Source: Bartonella tribocorum CIP 105476 (GTDB lineage Bacteria > Pseudomonadota > Alphaproteobacteria > Rhizobiales > Rhizobiaceae). Taken from it: a stretch of DNA of 23,343 bases. The position numbers and the translations under genes were made by a program. Each line of letters starts with the position of its first letter. Positions within the stretch are counted from its first letter, which is position 1. This document shows positions 7,555 to 13,689 of this stretch, in pieces. The stretch covers positions 1 to 23,343 of the forward strand of contig NC_010160.1 of NCBI RefSeq assembly GCF_000196435.1, given 5' to 3'. The notes under the pieces were generated by a model. It did no database searches. It worked only from the letters and a program-made list of their open reading frames with translations, and was not told the origin of the DNA.

Positions 7555-8277
7555 CTATTTTTCAATCTTGACGACATTATCTTTTTCATAAACCTCATAA
7601 TCTTGATCAACGACCCTTACATGGCTTTTTAGATCTATTTTTGCTTTCCCATAGGCACGCCCATAGACCTGTACAAAACCAGAGATTTTCGCATTGCCAT
7701 AAACAGAGCCATGAATTTGTGCATGGCAATTAATAATAGCCTGTCCATAAATTTTTGCACCGTTGTAAATACAAGCAGAGCCAGAAACCTTTGAATGACC
7801 ATAGATCATGGCATGATCATGAACCAAAACACCATGAGAAACGCGCGCATGTTGATAAATATGGGAATTGCTATAAATGATGGCGTGATCACAAACATGA
7901 GCATTGCCATAGATATAACCTGCTACATGAGCATTCCCATAAACACACGCATGGTCATAAACTTTAGCATATCGAGTGATTAAAGCCTTTCCATAGACCT
8001 CAGCATTGCCATAGACATGCCCACGCACCTGAGACAGATGGCGTACTTTAGCATGATCCGAAACGACGGCATTGCAAAAAACAGTAGCATCATCATAGAC
8101 CCAGCAATTGCCATCATGAGAGAGGTTAGTTTCATCTTCAATAAAGCCCCCTAGATCCCCCGCCTTCACATCATCAAAGTCTCTTAAAGCACGAATGCGA
8201 TAAAGATTTGTAATTTGCTTAGTAAGTCTATCTTTAATCTGTTTGATTTGATTGGTTAATTCGTATTTTTTGCACAT
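7555..8277 (-). CDS. Hexapeptide-repeat beta-helix protein, paralog 5 (last in operon)
   Basis: A 240-aa member of the five-gene family. The N-terminal domain has the family core NLYRIRALRDFDDVKAGDLG and the NLSHDGNCWVYDDA junction, with a family-specific insertion near residues 10-22. From about residue 66 to 215 the chain is built of six-residue units of the form (K/R/H)-(V/I)-Y-G-N-A or variants, the pattern of left-handed parallel beta-helices. The C-terminus (DYEVYEKDNVVKIEK) resembles that of paralog 4. GAGGG sits 7 nt before ATG. It lacks a downstream GC-rich element, unlike the other four. There is no signal peptide or membrane segment, so it should be cytoplasmic. Similar proteins occur in phages and prophages (YdcK-like); function is unknown. 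Confidence 0.85.
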   Translation of the reverse strand: MCKKYELTNQIKQIKDRLTKQITNLYRIRALRDFDDVKAGDLGGFIEDETNLSHDGNCWVYDDATVFCNAVVSDHAKVRHLSQVRGHVYGNAEVYGKALITRYAKVYDHACVYGNAHVAGYIYGNAHVCDHAIIYSNSHIYQHARVSHGVLVHDHAMIYGHSKVSGSACIYNGAKIYGQAIINCHAQIHGSVYGNAKISGFVQVYGRAYGKAKIDLKSHVRVVDQDYEVYEKDNVVKIEK

Positions 8278-8347
8278 AGGGATACCCTCACAATCTAATG
8301 TGTTAAACGTTTTCTAAAATTTGAAATGGAAAATTGGATTGAAAGCA

Positions 8348-8367
8348 GGCGCCCCCGCCGCGCCCGC
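8348..8367. repeat. GC-rich intergenic element, copy 1
   Basis: GGCGCCCCCGCCGCGCCCGC just after the stop of the gene ending at 8390. On the coding strand it can fold as GGGCGC / GCGCCC with a G-rich loop. See the other copies at 9024, 9879 and 10624. Confidence 0.9.
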
Positions 8368-8389
8368 ATTTTATTTACGTTACATTAGG

Positions 8390-8968
8390 TTAGACCCATA
8401 CAATTTCTAACTCACCATAAGGAGAGAGACGTTCAGTATAGGTTTTAATTTTAGTAGAGCCGCCGACATTTTCACGAATAACAGCAATGCCATGGATATG
8501 AGCATTTTCATAAATATGCACGTCATTTGCTATACGCGCGTTTTCATAAACCCTAGCATTGTCATAAACATAGGCATTATCATAAATAATAGCCTTGCCA
8601 TACACATGAGCATTGCCATAGACACGGGAATTATCAGAAACAACGGCATTGCCATAAACATGCGCATTATCATAAATATAGCCAGCAGCGATAGCATTAT
8701 CATAAACGCGGGCATGACCATAGATATGACCACAAGCGACAGCCTTGCCAAAAACCCTTGCGTTTTCATAAACGTGACCATTTTTAAACACAAGAGCATC
8801 ATCATAAACCCAGCAATTGCCATCATGAGAGAGGTTATCTTCCTTTTCGATAAAGCCCCCCGAGGCACCAGCTTTAACATCAGAAAAGTCTTTTAATGCT
8901 TGAATACGATAAAGGGTATGATTACCAAATACACGCGTTTCATTTGTGAGTGCAAACTTTTTTTGCAT
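8390..8968 (-). CDS. Hexapeptide-repeat beta-helix protein, paralog 4
   Basis: A 192-aa family member, the shortest. Its N-terminus (MQKKFALTNETRVFGNHTLY) is nearly identical to that of the gene at 9907-10569, and the spacers upstream of both are almost the same over about 60 bp, so these two arose by recent duplication. The domain ends with NLSHDGNCWVYDDA, after which roughly 18 six-residue units such as HVYGNA, RVYENA and YVYDNA follow to about residue 172. The C-terminal tail (ERLSPYGELEIVWV) differs from the other paralogs and lacks their terminal NAA/DAA. AAGGAA lies about 9 nt before ATG. Predicted cytoplasmic; role unknown. Confidence 0.85.
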   Translation of the reverse strand: MQKKFALTNETRVFGNHTLYRIQALKDFSDVKAGASGGFIEKEDNLSHDGNCWVYDDALVFKNGHVYENARVFGKAVACGHIYGHARVYDNAIAAGYIYDNAHVYGNAVVSDNSRVYGNAHVYGKAIIYDNAYVYDNARVYENARIANDVHIYENAHIHGIAVIRENVGGSTKIKTYTERLSPYGELEIVWV

Positions 8969-9023
8969 AACACTATTCCTTTATAAAGAAGATTAAATTT
9001 TAGAATGAGATTTTTTAAAGAGG

Positions 9024-9043
9024 GGCGCCCCCGCCGCGCCCGC
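9024..9043. repeat. GC-rich intergenic element, copy 2
   Basis: Identical 20-mer to the copy at 8348, located just after the stop of the gene ending at 9051, preceded by AAAGAGG. Confidence 0.9.
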
Positions 9044-9050
9044 ACGTTAT

Positions 9051-9824
9051 TTACGCAGCGTCTTTTCTAGACTGATTATCATCACAGATATCATTCGTAA
9101 TTTTTTCACGGCTATTAACCACGGCATTACCATAGATTTGTACATCATGATCAATATTGGATTTCCCATAGACCTTTGCATTGTCATAAATTCTTGCAAA
9201 GGACCCCACACGAGCCGAGCCAGAAACATTGGCATCATCATAAATACTTGCATAACTCTTAATCCAAGCATTGCCATAAACATGCGCATTGCCATAAATA
9301 CACCCCCCCCCATAAATGCGTGATTTACCATAGACATGGGAATTTCCATAAACAAAGCCACTCACATGAGCATTTTCATATACACGGGCGTTATCGTAAA
9401 TATGTGCACTAGGAGAAACATTAGCATTATCACAAACCATGGCATTGCCATAAACATAGCCACAGACCCTAGCATTGTTACTAATTTTTGCATTGTCATA
9501 AATGCTAGCATCTTTACCAAAAACCCATGCCTTATCACAAACCACGGCATTCCCATAAACTTTAGACCCCCTAGCAATAATGGCGTCATTACGTATTTTT
9601 GCATTATCAGAAACGACGGCATTGCAAAAAACGGTAGCATTATCGTAAACCCAGCAATTCCCATCATGAGAGAGATTGCTTTCATTTTCTATAAAACCAC
9701 CTAATGCCCCCGCCTTAACATCATCAAAATCTCTTAAAGCACGAATGCGGTGTACAGTAATCCCTTCAAAAGTATGATTTTCATTAGTTAATTCGTATTT
9801 TTTAGATACAGTTATAGTGGACAT
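9051..9824 (-). CDS. Hexapeptide-repeat beta-helix protein, paralog 3, with G9 tract
   Basis: The longest paralog at 257 aa. N-terminal family domain at about residues 8-62 (ITVHRIRALRDFDDVKAGAL, then NLSHDGNCWVYDNA), followed by about 27 hexapeptide units (such as HVYGNA, RVYENA and SIYDNA) to about residue 235 and a polar tail ending RKDAA. Codons 172-174 are three consecutive GGG codons, making a run of nine G on the coding strand (9303-9311) where other units have G-N-A. Loss of one G would switch to a frame encoding a Met-rich hydrophobic tail that stays open to 9047; gain of one G would end the protein at 188 aa. GGGAG precedes ATG. No signal peptide. Function unknown; phage and prophage relatives are known. 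Confidence 0.87.
   Translation of the reverse strand: MSTITVSKKYELTNENHTFEGITVHRIRALRDFDDVKAGALGGFIENESNLSHDGNCWVYDNATVFCNAVVSDNAKIRNDAIIARGSKVYGNAVVCDKAWVFGKDASIYDNAKISNNARVCGYVYGNAMVCDNANVSPSAHIYDNARVYENAHVSGFVYGNSHVYGKSRIYGGGCIYGNAHVYGNAWIKSYASIYDDANVSGSARVGSFARIYDNAKVYGKSNIDHDVQIYGNAVVNSREKITNDICDDNQSRKDAA
9303..9311 (-). repeat. Homopolymer tract of nine G in a coding region
   Basis: C9 on the plus strand, G9 on the coding strand, inside the beta-helix gene at 9051-9824. Such tracts are typical slipped-strand sites; in this AT-rich window it is the longest G/C run I see. Confidence 0.9.
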
Positions 9825-9878
9825 AGGTATCTCCCTAAGTTCATATTTGATAAATTTTAGAATGAGTTGTTTAAAAGG

Positions 9879-9898
9879 GGCGCCCCCGCCGCGCCCGC
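9879..9898. repeat. GC-rich intergenic element, copy 3
   Basis: Same 20-mer as the copies at 8348 and 9024, just after the stop of the gene ending at 9907. Confidence 0.9.
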
Positions 9899-9906
9899 GC
9901 CATTAT

Positions 9907-10569
9907 TTACGCAGCGTTATTTTCAATAATCTTTACAACTTTATTGCCTTCATAAACCTCACAATTTATGGGGACCGAACATAAACCGCTATGTCTTTTT
10001 ATCCTTGCATTCCCATAGACATTCCCTCTAATCACGATATAACTAGAGATTTTTGCATTGCCATAAACAGAGCCATAAACATCAGTATGACAGCCCACGC
10101 TAGCATTCCCATAAACCTTGCCATAAATTTTTGCAGCGCCACTGATAACAGCATGATCATAAACCACAGCATTCCTATGAATACGAGCGCTTCCTGATAA
10201 TTTTGCATTGCCATAAACCCGCGCCTGATGATAAACCCAAGCATTATAAGAAAGATGCGCATTGTCATAAACATGGGCATTTGCATAAACGCGGGCGTGA
10301 TCACAGACATGAGCATTGCCATAAACAAAGCCCATTATAATAGCCTTATTAAAAATCTTGGCATTTTCGTAAATATGGGCAGGATTTAAAACAAGAGCAT
10401 CATCATAGACCCAGCAGTTTCCATCATGAGAGAGATTGTTTTCACTTTCAATAAAGCCGCCTAAAGACCCAGCTTTGACATCATCAAAATCTCTTAAAGC
10501 ACGAATGCGATAAAGAGTTTGATTATTAAATACACGTGTCTCATTTGTGAGTGCAAACTTCTTTTGCAT
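9907..10569 (-). CDS. Hexapeptide-repeat beta-helix protein, paralog 2
   Basis: A 220-aa family member. The N-terminal domain begins MQKKFALTNETRVFNNQTLY, a near-copy of the gene at 8390-8968, and runs through the conserved DDVKAGSLGGFIE block to NLSHDGNCWVYDDA (ending near residue 62). About 21 six-residue units follow (HIYENA, HVYDNA, RVYGNA and variants with short VYGNA steps) up to about residue 195. The tail INCEVYEGNKVVKIIENNAA resembles the tail of the gene at 7555. AAGGAA precedes the start. It sits 82 bp downstream of the first gene of the operon and 82 bp upstream of the next. No catalytic His of acyltransferase type is evident, so an enzymatic role is not supported; a structural or binding role is more likely. 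Confidence 0.86.
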   Translation of the reverse strand: MQKKFALTNETRVFNNQTLYRIRALRDFDDVKAGSLGGFIESENNLSHDGNCWVYDDALVLNPAHIYENAKIFNKAIIMGFVYGNAHVCDHARVYANAHVYDNAHLSYNAWVYHQARVYGNAKLSGSARIHRNAVVYDHAVISGAAKIYGKVYGNASVGCHTDVYGSVYGNAKISSYIVIRGNVYGNARIKRHSGLCSVPINCEVYEGNKVVKIIENNAA

Positions 10570-10623
10570 AACACTATTCCTTTATAAAGAAGATTAAATT
10601 TTAGAATGAGATTTTTAAAGAGG

Positions 10624-10642
10624 GGCGCCCCCGCCGCGCCCG
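10624..10642. repeat. GC-rich intergenic element, copy 4
   Basis: Nineteen bases identical to the other copies, then T instead of C. It lies just after the stop of the first gene of the operon. The spacer following it in operon order is almost identical to that next to copy 2. Confidence 0.9.
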
Positions 10643-10650
10643 TGTCTTAT

Positions 10651-11292
10651 TTACGCAGCGTTTTTTAGTGACTGGTCATTATAGACAATTTCTTTATTAC
10701 AGACTTCAATATTATTGCGAACCCAAGTATCACCTTTGATAACCGCATTGCGAAAAATCTTTACATTTGGAAAAATACAAGCATATCCGGAAATTTTCGC
10801 ATTATCATAAATCTTTGTATCATTAAAAACACAAGCGTAATAATGAACATGAGCATTACCAAAAATATGGGCATCCGGATAAATACGTGCAAAGCCATAC
10901 ACATGAGCATTGCCATAAATATGGCCAGCCACAACCGCCTTGCCATAAACCCTTGCATTTTCATAAATACAAGCAATATTATTCACATGGGCATACCCAC
11001 TTACAACGGCATTATCGTAAACCCTTGCATTGCTATAAACCTTGGCTTTACCGCCGACCCAGCAATTGCCATCATGTGATAAATTACTTTCACCTTGTAT
11101 AAAACCGCCTAACTCACCTTTTTTGACGTCTCCAAAATCTCTTAAAGCGCGAATTCTATGAAGTGTTTTAAAGCCAACCTCTATTGTTTCACCTGTAAAT
11201 TCGTATTTTTTTGCAGGCTGTTGTTTATTAACAGATGCGGTTTCATTTGAAATGTTAGAGAGAAGGGGGGTGTTGTTTGAGATATTTGTCAT
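10651..11292 (-). CDS. Hexapeptide-repeat beta-helix protein, paralog 1 (first in operon)
   Basis: A 213-aa family member with about 27 extra N-terminal residues rich in Asn and Ser (MTNISNNTPLLSNISNETAS) before the family domain KKYEFTGE...TLHRIRALRDFGDVKKGELG. The junction NLSHDGNCWV is followed by about 19 six-residue units (KVYSNA, RVYDNA, HVYGFA, KIYDNA and others) to about residue 200, ending LKNAA. It is the promoter-proximal gene: a near-consensus promoter lies at 11535-11563 and a leader of about 235 nt precedes the ATG. Only a weak TTAGG is near the start, and that sequence is part of a segment that can be base-paired in the leader, so its translation is probably regulated. Function unknown. 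Confidence 0.86.
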   Translation of the reverse strand: MTNISNNTPLLSNISNETASVNKQQPAKKYEFTGETIEVGFKTLHRIRALRDFGDVKKGELGGFIQGESNLSHDGNCWVGGKAKVYSNARVYDNAVVSGYAHVNNIACIYENARVYGKAVVAGHIYGNAHVYGFARIYPDAHIFGNAHVHYYACVFNDTKIYDNAKISGYACIFPNVKIFRNAVIKGDTWVRNNIEVCNKEIVYNDQSLKNAA

Positions 11293-11528
11293 ATTTAAAA
11301 CCTAATCGTTAGAAAGTTTCTATTGACACCCTATAAGAGCATCGGGCGCTAGAAACACGGCGATTAGTCCGTTGTCACGCTTTTCTCATAAGAGTATTGT
11401 ATGGCGTAACTACACCCGACAAAATCCTCATATACTAACAAAAGCATAAAAGAAAGTCAGTATTTTAAAGACATGGGAGAGGTTGTTTCGTAACCTATCC
11501 GCTAATCGTTAAGTGTTTCTATCACTTG
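11293..11528 (-). promoter_or_regulatory. Long structured leader with mutually exclusive pairing elements
   Basis: On the minus strand the leader has three related segments: R1 at 11521-11502 (TAGAAACACTTAACGATTAG), R2 at 11367-11350 (CTAATCGCCGTGTTTCTA) and R3 at 11322-11302 (TAGAAAC, then TTTC, then TAACGATTAG). R2 is the reverse complement of R1 apart from the centre (9 + 7 pairs) and can also pair with R3 (7 + 7 pairs). R3 lies 9 bases before the start codon and contains the weak ribosome-binding sequence. R1 itself can form AAGTG/CACTT. The arrangement suggests a switch acting on translation of the beta-helix operon. Alternatively the three segments are DNA operator half-sites. Confidence 0.5.
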
Positions 11529-11534
11529 AGTATT

Positions 11535-11563
11535 TATATAACAAAATAGGTATTTATTGTCAA
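11535..11563 (-). promoter_or_regulatory. Sigma-70-like promoter of the beta-helix operon
   Basis: On the minus strand, TTGACA (11563-11558), a 17-bp spacer, and TATATA (11540-11535). Predicted start near 11528. Confidence 0.65.
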
Positions 11564-12085
11564 ATAATATTTTATCTTTTTTGATATTTTTTTGTATTTT
11601 TTTAATTGCATTATGTATTAATGTTATCATGTTCTTATGAATTGCTTCTTTTATATTTATATGCTTTTAAAGCTATATTATGGGCTTTATAAAACGATTG
11701 CGTTGTTTTTTGAATCTATACATTTATAATATTTAGAAATGCTCTCATAATGCGTATTTTTATCCTTATAACCTATCTGTTTTTTCACTAAATGAATTTT
11801 AATTTTTTTGTGAATTTTGTTGATAACACATTTGCAATTTAACAGCCTTTTATAGAGATGGTTTTTATAACCAATGCTTTCATTTGCATTATGATTATAA
11901 AACCTTGCTGTTTTTATGCATTCTCTATAGCTGTTATATGCTTTATAGCCATGGCATCATTTTTCATTTTCATAAGAGAAACGATAAATAGGATATATGA
12001 TAATTGCGATTTATAGACTGTTATGAAAATATCTAAAGAGAAATTGATCATTATAGAGATCAGTAAAATCCCTTTTAATAGACCG
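11564..12085. other. AT-rich non-coding stretch upstream of the iteron-like modules
   Basis: No convincing gene. A 52-codon hydrophobic frame at 11858-12016 on the plus strand lacks a Shine-Dalgarno and is probably chance. TGTTGATAA at 11818-11826 matches a DnaA box at 8 of 9 positions; its complement TTATCAACA occurs at 18818-18826. Many TTTATA and TTATAA words. Confidence 0.35.
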
Positions 12086-12283
12086 TGTCAGTGTTGTCAG
12101 TTTTGTCAGTTCTTTTTAAACCCTATAATTATTTTTTCAAATGAGTAAAAATTAAAAACATTATCTTTCAATAGGTTAATGTCTTTAAAACACAACTCAT
12201 ATCAAGAGTACAATCTTTAAAGATAACCAATGATGTGAGTTGATTAAAACTTGTCAGTTATGTGTCAGTAAATTGAACTGACA
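12086..12283 (+). repeat. Iteron-like module A (TGTCAGT units)
   Basis: TGTCAGT occurs at 12086, 12095 and 12104, exactly 9 bp apart; then an AT-rich core with TTTCAATAGGTTAATGT (12166-12182); then TGTCAGT at 12252 and 12263 (11 bp apart) and an inverted ACTGACA at 12277-12283. The layout is that of modules B and C, with another unit sequence. Resembles an iteron origin or a multi-site operator; function inferred only. Confidence 0.6.
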
Positions 12284-12499
12284 AAAGTGATCATTTTAGT
12301 GAGTGATTAAAGCGTATCTTATGAAAAGCAACTGATTACGTTATCAAAATCCCTTTTATGAATTTTATCAGTTCTTTTGAATGATAACCTTATGATTTAG
12401 AGAATGATTACAACGTGCTTTATGAAAATCATGTGATCCTTTAAAGCTTTTCAAAAGATAGCTTGTAACTCATAAGAGATGTTATCAAGATCATTATGT

Positions 12500-12709
12500 T
12501 ATGAGTTTCGAGGGTTTTGAAGGTTTTGAGGGTTCCTTTTATTATTAATTATTTTATTTTTTTAATTAGAAATAAAAATTATTATATTTCAATATGTTAA
12601 TGTTTTAAAGAAACAACCTATGTTAAATATAACGTGTAAATACAATCTATGATATACATTTAAGAGGGTTTTGAAGGGGTTTTGAGAGTTTTAAGAACCT
12701 TCAAAACCT
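12500..12709 (+). repeat. Left 210-bp inverted repeat; iteron-like module B (GGTTTTGA units)
   Basis: The reverse complement of this segment matches 18961-19170 with one mismatch (12530 G versus A). It contains 9-bp-phased units at 12504 (imperfect), 12513, 12522 and 12531 (GGTTCC); a core with TTTCAATATGTTAATGT (12587-12603, 16 of 17 identical to module A); two GGTTTTGA units at 12667 and 12678 (11 bp apart); and an inverted TCAAAACC at 12701-12708. It lies about 180 bp upstream of the lipoprotein gene, reading toward it. Confidence 0.85.
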
Positions 12710-12759
12710 ATAAACAAAATGAATATATATAACTCTCTTTAAACAAAGCTTTTGAAAAC

Positions 12760-12777
12760 AATAAAGCTATCATTTTA
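12760..12777 (+). repeat. 18-bp direct repeat, left copy
   Basis: AATAAAGCTATCATTTTA recurs at 13583-13600, so the pair flanks the lipoprotein gene. Could mark insertion of that gene, or be a shared regulatory word. Confidence 0.5.
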
Positions 12778-12892
12778 GATTACGGTATAACTTCTTAAAA
12801 GCAATCGAAAAAAAATTATTTAAAAATTCAAATCGTATCTTTAATTTGAATTATAAATACATTATTAGACTTTTGACATTAATCAAAGGTTT

Positions 12893-13531
12893 ATGATGAT
12901 GAAGTTTTTTATTTTACTTTGTTTGTTAATACTCACAGCTTGTGGTCCTATAACACATTTGAATGGAATTGTTGATCCAAACTACAAGGGACGATTTCAA
13001 ACGAAAAAGGTGGTCATAGGAGGTGTTGGCATGTCTATTTCTGAGCAAAAAGAACTTGAAGACACCTTTGAGAAATCCCTCGTTAAATACAATGTACAGA
13101 TATTGAGAGGATTAGATCTTTTCCCTCCAACTCGTAATTATTCCTATAACGAGAAAGAGAAAATTATAACAAATAAAGGCGCAGATGCTCTCCTAATAGT
13201 TAGCGTTGATAATCGTGCTATATCACAGACGTATATCCCGCCAACATATCATCCAGGAACCTCTACAAGTTCTATTTCGGGATTTGGAAACTTTGCTACT
13301 ATAAAAACTGAGACGACACCAAGTTATGTAACCGGTGGATATAATATTAGTAAGCCCGCCATAAGTGTTAGTGTTTCCCTTATTCACAATACAAAAAACA
13401 AAGAAACCATATGGCTAGCAAAAGGCTATAGCGATGGAAATGCTTTTGCATCATTTTCTAATCTCATAGTAAGCGTTGCAGAAACAACTGTTGAGAAACT
13501 AGCCAAAGAGGGGCTTATCGTCCCAAAGTAG
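12893..13531 (+). CDS. Putative lipoprotein of unknown function
   Basis: A 212-aa protein with a short lipoprotein signal: basic N-terminus, hydrophobic FFILLCLLI stretch and lipobox LTAC, so Cys17 would be lipidated. Three consecutive ATG codons (12893, 12896, 12899) could each start it. The mature part has alternating strands with a TYIPPTYHPGTSTSSISGFG glycine/serine-rich segment (about 123-142) and ends in a helix (VAETTVEKLAKEG). The layout, with ADALLIVSVDNR and ETIWLAKGY strands, resembles DUF4136- or CsgG-like periplasmic lipoproteins, but I do not assign a family. It is alone on its strand, convergent with the restriction-modification gene, inside the island bounded by 210-bp inverted repeats. 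Anything more about its role would be guesswork. Confidence 0.75.
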   Translation: MMMKFFILLCLLILTACGPITHLNGIVDPNYKGRFQTKKVVIGGVGMSISEQKELEDTFEKSLVKYNVQILRGLDLFPPTRNYSYNEKEKIITNKGADALLIVSVDNRAISQTYIPPTYHPGTSTSSISGFGNFATIKTETTPSYVTGGYNISKPAISVSVSLIHNTKNKETIWLAKGYSDGNAFASFSNLIVSVAETTVEKLAKEGLIVPK

Positions 13532-13582
13532 AGTTAGGAAAATAGCAGCATAATCACGAATTTTAGCCACAAGTTTGATGTT

Positions 13583-13600
13583 AATAAAGCTATCATTTTA
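13583..13600 (+). repeat. 18-bp direct repeat, right copy
   Basis: Identical to 12760-12777, in the 158-bp gap between the convergent lipoprotein and restriction-modification genes. The gap also holds an imperfect hairpin GGGATATA ... TATACCC at about 13628-13647 but no T-run. Confidence 0.5.
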
Positions 13601-13689
13601 AAGCTTATATGTAAGCAATGTATAAAGGGATATAGAACTTATACCCCTTATGCGTTTATCATACCCATTATGTGAGCATGCTTTATAAG

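Noticed and set aside
8348..10642. CRISPR-like reading of the four GC-rich repeats
   Set aside because: The copies are 600-860 bp apart and separated by protein genes, not by short unique spacers, and no cas genes are present.
7795..11102. Long open frames antisense or out of frame to the beta-helix genes
   Set aside because: The periodic hexapeptide codons keep all frames open; these give Met/Ile/His-rich low-complexity products with no ribosome-binding sites.
11858..12016. 52-codon hydrophobic plus-strand frame
   Set aside because: Rich in Ile/Phe as expected from T-rich DNA, no proper ribosome-binding site and no neighbour to support it.
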